Assembly: GCF_937616625.2 (NCBI RefSeq)
Contig: NC_065574.1
Span: forward strand, 28,584,501-28,648,500
DNA length: 64,000 bases
Origin: Mercurialis annua
Taxonomy: Eukaryota > Streptophyta > Magnoliopsida > Malpighiales > Euphorbiaceae
Direction of reading: 5' to 3'
Shown: positions 10,892 to 24,479 of the stretch, one piece after another
Position numbering within the stretch: the stretch's first letter is position 1
Layout of the letters: each line of letters starts with the position of its first letter
Notes under the pieces: model-generated
What the model saw: only the letters and a program-made list of their open reading frames with translations
Told to the model about the DNA's origin: nothing
The model's database searches: none
Position numbers and translations under genes: made by a program

Positions 10892-13821
10892 TGTCACGAC
10901 CCAATTTCATTAATCATGACCGGCGCTAGGGTATGGGTATGGTCGTACCAAAACCCGTAGCAAGCCTCGCGGAAAATAATCAAACATATAAACCTGCAGA
11001 AACACTGCTTGGGGGCAACCGAGACTCCAACCTAAAATCTAGCAGTTTATATAACAAGATATAAACAGAATGCTCGGCACAATTCCGAGACTCCAACAAC
11101 ATACCTTATATATAAATCCAATATCCAAAGTATTAATCATGCCAACATGCATAAACAATATTCGGACCAATATGACAACAACAGCCTATAACATAGATAC
11201 ATACTAGTACTACTGCGGTCTAAGAGGTTTAAATAAGTTTGACATCTTTATTTAAAATAAAAATGTAAACCTCCGAGGAAAATCAACAAAGATGGAGGTC
11301 ACCAACACGCTCAAAATCATAAACCTGGAAATGGGGAAAACAACGGGGTCAGATATACTGAAATGAGTTCATACAACTATTTACATTTATTAAGTGAGAA
11401 CCTTTAAAACCTCAAAGCACTTTTATACTAATATAATTAACATTATGGAAATACTGTATTGAAATTATCCCAGCGTAAGTGCGACGTATCACACAGAATC
11501 CCAGAGTGGACGGGAACAAATTCTCGTCAATTCCCAGCGTAAGCAAGACATTGGTCTGCCGATCCCAGAGTACTTACTGGTGCACACAGTCTCGATACAA
11601 GCCTATCGAGTAGCTCGTTTCAATCCAGATCCACAATGGCTTAAAAACAGTTCATAAACATTTATATATCAAAATACACAATTTACTTAATAAAGCGGTA
11701 AATAGCGATATAAACTCACTGCTTGCTAATCCACGTGATAACCTGGCAAGCAACCTAAACCTGCTCTGACTCCGAAGCACGAACAGTCGACGGGTCTAGA
11801 TACAAAGCTTAAGTTAAAATTCATTCAACCCCTAACTCTAAGAATACTAGACACCACATAGGAATAGCATCTCAAACACAACCAAAGAACAATATTCGGA
11901 ACACAAGTAATCCAAAAGTCAAGGTACAGATACATCCAACCAATTCAATAACCAGTTAAGCTTAGGTGATTTCTCGATGAAAATAAACCAAAGTAATAAT
12001 ATAAGTTATATATCATCTTTTGAAATCCAAAGAAAATTCCAGAGTAGTGTGTTAGCCATATATCCACTATATGCTTAACACAATATGTCGGGCGACACAA
12101 GTCTAACCCGACCCAAACTTAAACCAGAGTAAATATCCAGAGTTAAATCCTTAAAACAAAACATCGATTTGAAATTTGAGAACTCATCACAAGCTTAACC
12201 AAAACCACAAAACTACAAACGACAACATGCCAATAAATTGTCAACACTTGACAATTTCCACCTGGAGTTCATACACATCAAATAACACCTTATATGCCAT
12301 TTCAAATATGTTACCAAGCACTTTAAAACAAGTAAACTCAGATATGAAAATATCCTTAAAATAGCTTTAAAAACCATCGCCACTTATACGTCATAACAAC
12401 GATTTAAAACTAACAACTCAAAGCTTCTTCACATCTTATATTAATTCGACATGGTTTTAAATAACACATTTTCAGTCCTTTGCTTTTGATAACAATCATC
12501 TTAAATAAGCTTTAACATCTAGTAAAAATATTAGTTAAATCTTTAACCCAACAATACCCAAAATAGTATCTCCCATTTCTTAAAACGCATTTTGAAAATA
12601 ATTTCCAGCAAAGCTAATCAATTTAAAACAGCGATTTAATATCAACAAAACCCTCTTAACACCTTAATTAAGCAATAGCCAATGACTGTAAAATCACCCT
12701 ATGTATCGTTCTTTAACTAATCACCTATCATCCAATAGAGTTATATTTCCAGATTTTAATATGACCAAAAATAGAATTTATAGCTAAAGAACATCGCTAC
12801 TTGATACACCTTTCAATAAGAACGAACAATCCAATCCACTCAAAGAATAATTTACATTCATAAGCCAATTAAAATACCAGATCCATATTTCCAGATTTAA
12901 CATTAAAAGCAAAACAGAAAATAAATCACAACACCCTACAAATAGATGTAACACAACAATCTAACAATACAACACATAAAACTATCATAAAACCAATGTA
13001 AAAGGTGATACATACCTCTTGAATTATCAAATGAAGAGAACCCAGAAATTTATTGATTAGAACAAGCTTACAATTAATCAAACACCATAGCTAATGAAAC
13101 CAAAACGAAAATACCAAGGAACCAATGAATTAATCAATGAAAGGAAGATTATAAACACTTACCAAATATTATGGACACCAATAATAAGAGGAAAATCGCC
13201 TAGGAATGACTTAGAATGAGATTAGGGTTTTAAAAATTAAATAGGGGCTGTTTAGGTTGAGTAAAAGTCTATTTAAAGCCTCCAAAACGAACCTGGCCGG
13301 TTCAATGGCCGATTCTGCCCAGTAGAAGCGGTTATAAAACCGGTTTACTCACTGAAACCCAAAATAACAAAGTGGACCGGACCTAGGGCTTGATCTACCC
13401 AGCAGGTCCAGTTGACCCGAAAAAAGGGTCGAACCAACGATCCGAACGGTCGAATGAAAGATAATCCTCTTAGGTACAACATATCCAAAACGCAGCTCGA
13501 TCCGACGGTTCAATTGGGAGTTACGGTCGTTTTACTACAGCATGGCAGATTGGAAAACATGTAAACATTGTTTCGATAACAACCTGGAAAGAAATCAATT
13601 CAACATCAAATACTTAGAGGCTCAAGGGGTACACATAAGTCGCTTAACATGACACAACCAAGGTACCACATATGCTAATCCGAACATATATCAATCCGAA
13701 AAAAAGTCGGAATCGCAACGAGAAAATGACGAAGCGAAAACACAACCAAAGTCCATCACAAACCAAGCTTTAAACGGAAAACCAAATCACCAAAACAAGT
13801 CGGAAAATACGGGGTATTACA
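10892..13821 (-). mobile_element. Solo LTR of a gypsy-type element inside the satellite
   Basis: A 2,930-bp sequence beginning TGTCACGACCC and ending GGGGTATTACA, flanked on both sides by TTTAA (10887-10891 and 13822-13826), a 5-bp target-site duplication. The terminal motifs and the internal CCGGCGCTAGGG near 10920 match the ends of the gypsy G LTRs, which shows the same superfamily, though the body differs. There is no second LTR, primer-binding site or coding sequence, so it fits a solo LTR left by recombination between the LTRs of a complete element. Orientation is assigned by analogy with gypsy G. I see no protein-coding region in it; a 62-residue open frame at 12176-12364 looks accidental. 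Confidence 0.92.
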
Positions 13822-16800
13822 TTTAAGTTAAACGTTTAAAACGTTACGAAACAATTCCAAACATTTAAAACGTTACGAAACCAATCTAAACGTTTATAAC
13901 GTTAGTAAACCAATCCAAACGTTAAAAACGATACGAAACAAATCCAAACGTCTGACCTTTTTAGCGATTCAAGTAAATGTTTACGAACGTTACCAAACAA
14001 ATTGAAAAGTTTCACCTTTTTAGCGATTTAACCCTAACGTTACATACGTTAAGAAATAAACCCAAACGTTTAAACCGCTATGAACCAAAACCAAACGTTT
14101 CACTTTTATAGCGATTTAAGCCAAACGTTTACAAACGTTACAAAACAAATCCAAACGTTTTGCCTTTTTAGCGATTGAAACCATACGTTTACAAACGTTA
14201 CAAAACAAAACCAAACATTTAAAACGTTATGAAATAAATTTGAGCCAAACGTATACAAAACAAATCCGAACGTTTCACCTTTTTAGCGATTTAAGCCAAA
14301 CGTTTGCAAACGTTGCGAAACAAATCCAAACGTTTCACCTTTTTAGCGATTTAAGCCAAACAATTACAACCGTTACTAAACAAAGCCAAACATTTCCCCT
14401 TTTTAGCGATTGAAGCTTAACATGTACAAAGGTTAAAAAACAAATCAAAACGTATAAAACGTTTCGAAACAAATTCAGATGTTTAACCTTATTAGCGATT
14501 TATGGCAAACGTTAACAAACGTTACGAAACAAATCCAAACGTTTCGCCTTTTTAGCAGTTTAAGACAAACGTTTACAAGCGTTACAAAACAAATCCAAAC
14601 GTTTCCCTTTTTTAGCGATTTAAGCCAAACGTTACGAAACAAATCCAAACGTTTTCCCTTTTTAGCAATTTAAGCCAAATGTTTACAAACATTACGAAAC
14701 AAATCCAAACATTTCCCCTTTTTAGCAATGTAAGCCAAACGTTTACAAACGTTACGAAACAAATCCAAACGTGTCACCTTTTTAGCGATTTAAGCCAAAT
14801 GTTTACAAACGTTATGAAACAAATCCAAACGTTTAACCATTTTAACATTTGAGCCAAACGTTTTCAAAAGTTACAAAATAAATCCAAGCGTTTAAAACGT
14901 CACGAAACAAATCCAAACATTTCACCTTTTTATCGATTTAATCCAAATGTTTCATCGTTTTAGCGATTTAAGCCAAAGGTTTATAAACGTTACAAAAAAA
15001 ATCTAAACGTTTTACCTTTTTAGCAATTTGAGCCAAACATTTCACCTTTTAAACGTCTGGATTAATTTTGTAACGTTTGTAAACATGCGTTTAAAACGTT
15101 ACGAAACAAATCCAAGCGTTTCACCTTTTTAGCGATTGAAGCCATTCGTTACAAACGTTACGAAACAAAACCAAACGTTTCACCTTTTTAGCGATTTAAT
15201 CTAAACGTTTACAAACGTTACAAAACAAATCCAAACGTCTCACCTTTCTAGCGATTGAAGGCAAACGATTACAAACGTTACTAAACAAAGCCAAACTTTA
15301 ACCTTTTTAGCGATTGAAGGCAAATGTTTACAAACTTTACAAAACAAATTCAAACGTTTAAAACATTTCGAAACAAATCCAAACTTTCACCTTTTTAGCG
15401 ATTGAAGGCAAACGTTTGCAGACATTACAAATAAATTCAAACGTTTAAAACGTTTCGAAACAAATCCAAACGTTTCACCTTTTTAGCGATTGAAGCCAAA
15501 CATTTACAAACGTTACAAAACAAATCCAAACGTTTCACCTTTTTAGCGATTTAAGCCAAACGTTTACAAACGTTACAAAACAAATCCCAACGTTTCACCT
15601 TTTTGAAAATTAATCCAAACATTTCATCTTTTTAGCGATTTGAGCAAAACGTTTACAAACGTTACGAAACAAATCCAAACGTTTCCCTTTTTAGCGATTT
15701 AAGCCAAAAGTTTACAAACGTTACGAAACAAATCCAAACGTTTCACCTTTTTAGCGATTTAAGCAAAACGCTTACAAACGTTACAAAATAAAACCAAACG
15801 TTTGCAAACGTTAAGCCAAACATTTACAAACAAATCTAAACATTTCACCTTTTTATCGATTTAAGCCAAACATTTACAAACGTTACGAAACGAATTCAAA
15901 CGTATCACCTTTTTAGTGATGGAAGCGAAATGTTTACAAACGTTACAAAAGAAATCCAAACAATTCACTTTTTTAGAAATTTAAGCCAAGCGTTTAAAAC
16001 GTTACGAAACAAATCCAAACGTGTCACCTTTTTAGCAAACAAAACCAAACGTTTAAAACGTTGCGAAACAAATCCAAACGTTTCATATTTTTTCGCGATT
16101 TAAGCCAAACGTTTGCAAACGTTACGAAACAAAACCAAACGTTTCCCCTTTTTAGCAATTTAAGCCAAACGTTTACAAACGTTACAAAACAAAACCAAAC
16201 GTTTACAAACGTTACGAAACAAAACCAAATGTTTCACCTTTTTAGCAATTGAAGCCAAACATTTACAAACTTTACGAAACAAAACCAAACGTTTAAAAAG
16301 TTTCTAAACAAATCCAACCGTTATCCCTTTTTAGTGATTGAACCGAACGTTTACAAACGTTTCAAAACAAAACGAAACATTTAAGAAGTTACCAAAAAAA
16401 ACAAATGTTTCCCCTTTTTAACTATTGAAGCCAAACGTTTACAAACATTCCGAAACAAAACCAAACGTTTACAAACGCTACAAAACAAATACAAACGTTT
16501 AACCCTTTTAGCGATTTAAGCCAAAACGTTTAAAACGTTACGAAACAAATCCAAATGTTTCACCTTTTTAGCGATTTAAGCCAAACGTTTACAAACGTTA
16601 CAAAACAAATCCAAACGTTTCACCTTTTTAGAGATTTAAGCCAAACCTTTACAAACGTTACAAAACAAAGCCAAATTTTTTCACCTTTTTAGCAATTTGA
16701 GCCAAACGTTTACAAATATTACGAAACAAAACCAAACATTCACAAAGATTACGAAACAAATCCAAATGTTTCCCCTTTTTAGCGATATAAGCCAAACGTT

Positions 16801-18506
16801 CATAAACGTTACAAAACAAATCCAAACGTTTCACTTTTTTAGCGATTGAAGCCAAACGTTTACAAACGTTACGAAACAAATCCAAACGTTTCCCCTTTTT
16901 TAGCGATTGAAGGCAAACGTTTACAAACGTTACAAAACAAATCCAAACGTTTAAAACGTTTCGAAACAAATCCAAACGTTTCACCTTTTTAGCGATTGAA
17001 GCATAACATTACGAAACAATTTGAGCCAAATGTTTACAAACGTCACAAAACAAATCCAAACGTTTCACCTTTTTAGCGATTTAAGCCAAACATTTACAAA
17101 CGTTACAAAACCAATGCAAACGTTTCCCCCTTTTAGCGATTAAGTCAAACGTTTACAAACGCTACATAACAAAACCAAATGTTTACAAACGCTATGAAAC
17201 AAATCTAAACATATCACCTTTTTAGCGACTAAAGCCAAACGTTTACAAACGTTACGAAATAAATCCAAACATGTCTCCTTTTAGCAATTTAGGCCAAACG
17301 TTTACAAATGTTACGAAAAAAATCTAAACGTTTCACCTTTTTTTAGCAATTTAGGCCGAATGTTTACAAACGTTACAAAACAAATCCAAACGTTCACCTT
17401 TTTAGAGATTTAAGCCAAACGATTACAAATGTTACAAAACAAAGCGAAACGTTTCACCTTTTAGCGATTGAAGCCTAACGTTTACAAACGTTACAAAACA
17501 AATCCAAATGTTTAAAACGTTTCGAAACAAATCCAAACGTTTCACCTTTTTAGCGATTTAAGCCAAAAGTTAACTATCGTTACGAAACAAATCCAAACGT
17601 TTTGCCTTTTTAGCAGTTTAAGCCAAACATTTACAAACGTTACAAAACAAATCCAAACATTTCCCCTTTTTAGCGATTTAAGCCAAACGTTTACAAACGT
17701 TACGAAACAAATCCAAACATTTCACCTTTTTAGCGATTTAAGCCAAACGTTTACAAACGTTCGAAACAATTCTAAACATGTCCCCTTATTAGCAATTTAA
17801 GCCAAACTTTTACAAATGTTACGAAACAAATCCAAACATTTCACCTTTTTAGCAATTTGAGCCAAACGTTAACAAACGTTACAAAAAAGTCCAAATGTTT
17901 CACCTTTTTAGCGAATTAAGCCAAACGTTTACAAACGTTACGAAACAAATCCAAACGTTTCACCTTTTTAGCAATTTAATCCAAACGTTTCACCTTTTTA
18001 GCGATTTGAGCCAAACGTTTACAAACGTTACAAAACAAATCCAAACGTTTCACCTTTTTACCTATTTAAGCCAAACGTTTACAAATGATACAAAACAAAT
18101 CCAAATGTTTCACTTTTGTAGTGATTTATGCCAAGCGTTTGTAAACGTTACGAAACAAATCCAAACATTTCACCTTTTCAGCGATTGAAGCCAAACGTTT
18201 ACAAACGTTACAAAACAAATCCTAACGTTTCAAACGTTTCGAAACAAATCCAAACGTTTCACCTTTTTAGCGATTGCAGCCAAACATTACGAAACAATTT
18301 GAGCCAAACGTTTACGAACTTTACAAAACAAATCTAAACGTTTAACCTCTTTAGCGATTTAGGCCAAACGTTTACAAACGTTACAAAACAAATCCAAACA
18401 TTTCACCTTTTTTGCGATTTAAGCCAAACGTTTACAAATGTTACATATCAAAACCAAACGTTTAAAACGTTACGAAACAAATCCAAACGTTTCACCTTTT
18501 AAACAA
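13822..18506 (+). repeat. 60-bp satellite array, block 2 (forward orientation)
   Basis: Continues block 1 after the solo LTR with the same monomer, orientation and phase. A clean monomer run is 17581-17760, where the period is exactly 60 bp. A short segment near 15049-15085 is in the opposite orientation. A variant in which a monomer is shortened to ATTACGAAACAATTTGAGCC recurs near 17000 and 18285, and again in block 3 near 28470. It ends at TTTAAACAA (18498-18506), the target-site duplication of the inserted MITE. Confidence 0.97.
17895..18450 (+). repeat. Satellite segment duplicated in block 3
   Basis: The order of variant monomers here, including a monomer with TTTCAAACGTTTCGAAAC near 18228 followed by the shortened ACAATTTGAGCC monomer near 18293, recurs at about 28140-28620. 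With the MITE and its copia insertion removed, the two lie little more than 800 bp apart. This is another multi-monomer duplication. Confidence 0.75.
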
Positions 18507-18830
18507 GGGTTAATTCCATATAAAATCACCACCTTTACACGTTTTTTCATTTTAATCACGTACTTTAAAAAGTGTCAAATAAAATCACCACCTTTTATTT
18601 TTTTTACAAATCTATCATCGATGAGTAAAATTTGATGTCTTTTTTCTTCCAAATAAATGTTTTAATCTAACTAATGTCCTATTAACATACAAAATACATT
18701 CATATTACTTTTTGCTTGTTGATTCCGATTATCGAGTTAGTAAAAATACACCGAATTTTTACATTCGTAATAGATTTGCAAAAAAAATGAAAGGTGGTGA
18801 TTTTATTTGACACTTATTAAAAGACGTGAT
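18507..18830. mobile_element. Foldback MITE, left part
   Basis: Begins GGGTTAATTCCATATAAAAT at 18507, directly after the 9-bp duplication TTTAAACAA. Its terminal inverted repeat (about 35 bp, at most one or two mismatches) ends the right part at 27985. A second internal inverted repeat pairs about 18572-18615 with 18769-18815, so most of the element can fold on itself. With copia A and its target duplication removed the MITE is about 372 bp. The 9-bp duplication is typical of Mutator-like elements; family assignment is inferred. No coding capacity is seen. Confidence 0.9.
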
Positions 18831-20820
18831 TGTTGGCGCAGCGGGAGGCGCGGGTCCGAATCGTATATTTCAATTCAAAATCGAAATTCCAACAATCCGG
18901 ATCCTAAAGTTGATCATATCGACAACAAATGGATCGTCGTATCGTTTAGTAATTAAAGCACGCATTTAGGAATCGTAAGAAGAATACCTATGTCTATTCT
19001 CCAACGATTCTTGTAGTCCCGAAAGTACGGCGACCTCAAGCTCGTCCACACGAGTATGCGTCCGATTGAATCCTCGCTTTGAAGTAATCCTGCAAGAGTT
19101 CCTCTTGCCGAGCAGCCCTAAGCTCAAACTCTCACCGCGATTACGACCTTACTCGGATGTATGAAAAACGTCGCCAAGTTTTTCCCGTGATTGATGACAA
19201 CTTGAACCCCTTCAAGTGCTTTCTCTCTCTACAACTTTGTAGTGAGATGTGTGTTGTGTGTTGTGTTGAAATGAGCAAGGACATGCTCTATTTATAAGCT
19301 AGAGCATGTCGTAAGAATAAAACACCTTGCATGCTAGGTGTCACACACCAAGCAACGGTGTTGCCACCACATGACACCTTTCATGTGGTGACATCACATA
19401 GGTGACATCATATAGGTGATGTCATCATATGAAATCACATATAAGCTTATTTCCTTATCTCATTACTTCACCATGACATCATCATTCCATTAACTTATGA
19501 TTAGTGCTTTAAGTATCATTAATTACACTAATTAATTACTTAAGCCTTCTAATCATAAAACTTGGTTAAAATATAATTAGGTTCCTACTAATTTATAACT
19601 CTTATAAATTAGTCCCTAATTAACTTGGACATAGTACAATTAGGTTCCTACTAATTTATAACTCTTACAAATTAGTCCCTAATTTGTACTTGTTTTTCAT
19701 CTTAGATAAATTTCCGAGATATGCTAGTATCTATATGAAATCCATCTTTCGTAAACTCAATCGGTTGCACACTCTATTGTGTGTGACTAACTAGGTTCAC
19801 ATCTATATGGCAACGAGAGACATAAGAAACGCCTTTCTTATATTAAATAATTAAATCCCATTTAATTATTAATTCTCGTAGATCGAGAGGGACGTCTAGC
19901 AACATATCACGGCCCCAAAATAGAGATGAATGTTTCGATGCATTCTTTTTGAACCAATGTTCATAATTACCGTACACTCAAAATTCCCTTCATCTTAGAT
20001 TCCAATCTCGACTAGTGTCACAGTTAAGTCAAACACTGTATGTCTTGATTATATGACCTCATCTCCCAGTTCTAATTCTTGATAAATATGACCTCCACTA
20101 GAAACAACTTTCTATGTAAGTCATATACACCTGCGCAGGTTTTATCATCCATCAAGAACAATTTGAGATAGCATAGAATCTTGTCTCCGTTCATCCAGAG
20201 TGATGAATCCTTTCTAGGTTAAACCCCTATCTCCATATACAACTAACTAGAGCCAACACATCCCGCGGTTCTAGCTCATGAAAGATCTAGAGTTAAGGAG
20301 TATCAAACTCTAATCACCTATATACAAGATAGTGTCACCGCAAGTCAAAGGACATATGTACAATTATGAACTAGATGACATCAAATTGACTTTAATGAAT
20401 TACCATGTATAAGTCATCTAGCGTCAATTGTTCGACTCACTCAACACCTTGAGTGTCCACATGTTTATTCTGATCCCCATCAAGTAGTATGAGACTCACT
20501 ACTTCCTATAATTAGTAACTCTTTACTAATCACGAGAATAAACAGAGGTGACGATCTTTCTGGGATAATGCAATGCCCTTATTCGCAGGACCCCATCGAT
20601 CGCGAACGGTTATTTAGATCACTTGTATAAAAAAATCTGTCCCTCATATTCTTAACACCTTAAGAATAGATTCTACCACAATGTGATAAGGACAATACGT
20701 AATACATGAACACTTAGTTGATGAGACACTTAGTTCAAATAGAACATATATATCTTTGCCATTGGGATTAGTTCTACAAATATACACGATCAAATGGCCC
20801 TAGGGCATATACTACTAACA
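18831..20820 (-). repeat. 3' LTR of copia A
   Basis: A 1,990-bp LTR starting TGTTGGCGCAGCGGGAGG and ending ACTACTAACA on the plus strand, nearly identical to 25942-27932. A TATA-like box on the minus strand lies at 19288-19298 (plus CTATTTATAAG). Confidence 0.93.
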
Positions 20821-20831
20821 ATCTCCCATTT
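20821..20831 (-). other. Polypurine tract of copia A
   Basis: Plus-strand ATCTCCCATTT, i.e. AAATGGGAGAT on the minus strand, directly next to the 3' LTR. The equivalent tract in copia B is at 46732-46742. Confidence 0.85.
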
Positions 20832-23800
20832 GCACTAGTGCCATTGACAACTATATCTAAGCCCCATCTTCACAAGATGTAAATATTAATGACTCTAAGT
20901 CATGTAAACCTTAATGACTCTAAGTCATGTAAACCTTAATGACTCCAAGTCATGGGCTTTGTCAGTGGGTTAGCCGTCTTATGGGCTAATGCTATCTTTT
21001 AGAGAAATAATTTTCTCTTTCCAACAATTTCTTTAGATAATATGATAATGCCTTTCTTTATGTTCGGATAATTTGTGAGACCCGGCTTCTTTTGCTAGGG
21101 CAGTAGCACCATTGTGGTCGCAGAAAAGAGGAACTTTCGACTTAATGGAAGAAAACCGTCCTTAGTTCAGTTATAAACTAATTTATCCAAACACCTTCTA
21201 TTACGACATCTCATGTCATAATATACTCGGCTTCTATTATGGAGTATGGAGTTGATTCTTGCTTAGAACACTGCTAGCTCACTACTCCTTCATTATAGAT
21301 AAATATGAATCTGGAGATAGACTCTCTATTATCCATATCTGATTATTATTCAGAATCTGTAAAACGGTCTACTTAAAAATCTCGTTCTCCATTTGTTAAT
21401 ACCATATCTTTAGTTCTATAAAAGTACTTAAAGATACCTTTAACAACCATCCAATGTTCTCAACATAGATTGGATTAAAACTGATTAGTCCCACTAACCG
21501 CATAGACAATTTCTAGCTTTGTATGTGGCAACACATACCTCAGACTACCAATTGCCGAAGCTTATGGTATCTTTGCTAGATTCTTTCTTTCTTCAAAAGT
21601 TTCGGAAGACACTCCTTTTGAAAGAAGAATTTTATGCCTAACTAGTATCAATCCTTCTTAGAACTTCCATATTGAACTACTTCAATATCTTTTCTAAGAA
21701 GAGCCTTTAGGAGAAACCAATTATTCTCTTAGATTTATCTCTATAGAGTCTAATACTGAGAATTTAGGCTACCTCTCCGAGGTCTTTGATGGAGTACGTA
21801 TTAGATAAACCAAAGTTATCTACATGCAAGATCATGAAAGTGAGTCTGCTCCCACTAACCTTCTTGTAAACATTGGGTTAATCATCATTTTTAATAAATT
21901 CATAACTCCTTACGGATTTATCAAGATGACGAAACTCGAAGCTTTCTTTCCATCCACTAGGGATCATTTTAGCTTACACGCCTTGGAACCTTCTTCGGAT
22001 TCAAAATCCTCGACTTGTTCCATATAGATATACTCCTTAATTTAACCATTAAGGAATGTGGATCTTACAACCATATGTCCAACCACAAAATCTGAATGTG
22101 TAGCCTTGGTAAGAAAAATCTTGATGGACTTAAGCATGGCTACCGGCGATAAAGTGTATTCACAATTTAACTTCTTGCCTCTAGCAAAACTCTTTTACAA
22201 CAAGCCTAGCTTTAAAGGTCTCCACCTTTCCATTAGTACCAATTTTACACTTGAAGATCCATTTAAACCTTATTGGTATAATACCTTTGGATGGATCGAC
22301 TAGCTCCTAAAATATGGTTTCTTTATATGGAATCCATTTCAGATTTTATTCCTTCAAACCAATTTTGAAGAATCTATATCACATATAGTTTCCTCATAAG
22401 TAGAGGGATCAACACTTGATCTTTTACTCCTAAACAACTCTTGTTTATAATGCGGGAAAACCATCTCTCTCCGGTGGACGAGATACTCTACTTAATCTTC
22501 GAGTTGTTAATGTAGATACATCTTTTACTAACTCCGGCTTTTAGTGGGTTTGATCAATCTTCATTGATTCATTATTTTGTTGGTAACTAGATGACTCCTC
22601 ATCTAATTCTATATTCCTTTCTTAGTGTCCCTCTTGAATAAACGCTTTATTAAGAAAGACTACCACCGATAAACAACGATTGTTTGTTCGGTTCGAATAT
22701 AGAAACAATATCCTAAACTGCCTTTAGGATATCCAACATAACCTTTCCATGTTTGATTTTGATTCCAAATTTATCGGATATCAGTTACATGATATGTTCC
22801 GAACACCCTCAAATCTTAACATCCTTAAGACTTGATTCCATACCATATCTCATAAGGTATCCATGGTGCAAATTTAGTTGGAATTTAATTTAAAATTTTA
22901 TTTGCGGTAAGAAGTGCTTGACCCCATAACGAGATGTATAAGTCAATATATAGCTCATTATTGATCGTATCATGTCCTACAATGTACGATACCTCCTTCT
23001 TGACAGACGCACCATTCAACCATGGTGTTCCCAAGGAGTAAGTTGAAAAATAATACCAGATTCCTTTTAGGAACGTACCAAATTTTTTACTCAAGTATTC
23101 TTTCCTTTTCGATCACATCGTAAAGTTCTAATAATTTTTCCAATTTAGTTTTCTACTTCATTTTTGAAGTCATTTGAACATTACAAAATCATCATGTTTG
23201 TTCTTCATACGACAAACTTAACTATATCGTGATAAATCATCGATTTAGAAAATGAAGTATAAGTATCTACCTTGGTCCGTTTCTATAACGTACCATATAC
23301 ATCACTATGTATGATCTCTTAAACAGCTTTGGCTCTACCACTTTGTCCCACAAAGAATAATCAGGTCATGTTGCTTTTAAGATACGACTCACAGATCGGA
23401 AGAGATGCAAAATCTTGATTGCTCAAGATTCCCATCCTATCTAACTTGTTATGTCTATCTTTTGCAATATGTCCTAATTATAAATGCCAAAGTTGTTTAG
23501 AAGTTTGATTACTTATGGTATTAATTTCCAAAACATCTTTTGCATTAAACATCTTTATTCAAGTCATAAAAAACATTTTGTACATATCCATACCCAACTC
23601 CGTATTATCAAACATAATACTACAAACATCCTTTGTAAATAGAAAATCAACTACCAAATTTGTCATATAAATTCGGATATGATATTTCTATATATATTGG
23701 GTAAGTACAAAAAACTTGTTTAAGTACAACTTATGTTTATTTAAGAAAATTGAAGTTGATCCTATAGCTCTTGTCGCAACGCTTGCGTCATTCCCGAGAT

Positions 23801-24060
23801 TTAAGATTACTTCATCTTTTTCCTTTCTTTCTCACTTTTACTAAATCCGTAAAAGATAAACAAATATGAGAATTAGCATCGGTATCCAATACCTAAACTT
23901 TTAAATGAGCAATTGACATTTGAACATGAGATAAACACATTCTTGATGGAATTGTCGTTCCTCTCGTCATTGCCCATTAAGTATTCACAATACTTAATAC
24001 AATTTCCATTTCATTGTCTGTTGTTTTGACAAAAGAAACAATTTCTTTTATTGACCAAAC
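20832..24060 (-). pseudogene. Degenerate copia gag-pol (protease, integrase, RT, RNase H remnants)
   Basis: On the minus strand, read right to left, recognisable pieces in the copia order are: a zinc-knuckle remnant (about 24000-24045) with the CX2C half kept, its histidine changed to glutamine and TGA (24011-24013) at the aromatic position; a protease remnant with the active-site triad DTG changed to DTD (23878-23886); an integrase C-terminal piece (22885-23094) containing LGTPWLNG; an RT piece near 22045-22115 containing TFLNG; and an RT catalytic motif changed to HVDN (21815-21826), where the family has YVDD. Stops and frameshifts separate the pieces. No functional product is expected. The same zinc-knuckle stop, DTD and DN changes occur in copia B, so the damage predates the divergence of the two copies. 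Plus-strand open frames here, such as 22058-22303, are shadows. Confidence 0.85.
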
Positions 24061-24479
24061 CGCCTTTTAAATATTCCAAATATTTCCGGATATGACTTAT
24101 ACTGTCCTACATCTTAACAAACGAAAACACTTTTCTTTGTTAACCAATGTGCATTTCTTTTTCGCAATAGCCTTGGAGGCATCTAAATATCTTAATCAAT
24201 CAAAAAAAATGGTTTTAAACCACTAGCCGATTACTATCGTGAATGTCACTTAAAAGGATTCTATTTAATCTTATTATCCCTTAGATAGCAAAGATCTCTA
24301 ATTAGTATTCGTGTTATTTTGTATATTTAACCATAATGATTTGGTCTTTATCAAAATGGCCTCCCACTATCTTTTTCAAATCCTACACTTCCAAAATAGG
24401 AAACGTGAATCTTTGTTGGAAAAGATTTCAAGCGGGTGATTGAGTTCTTATAGTCATTGATCTTTCCCTCAGGTACGCC

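Noticed and set aside
22058..22303. Plus-strand 81-residue frame in copia A and its counterpart at 45273-45518 on the minus strand of copia B.
   Set aside because: Antisense shadows of the copia RT region; the sense strand carries the recognisable RT pieces.
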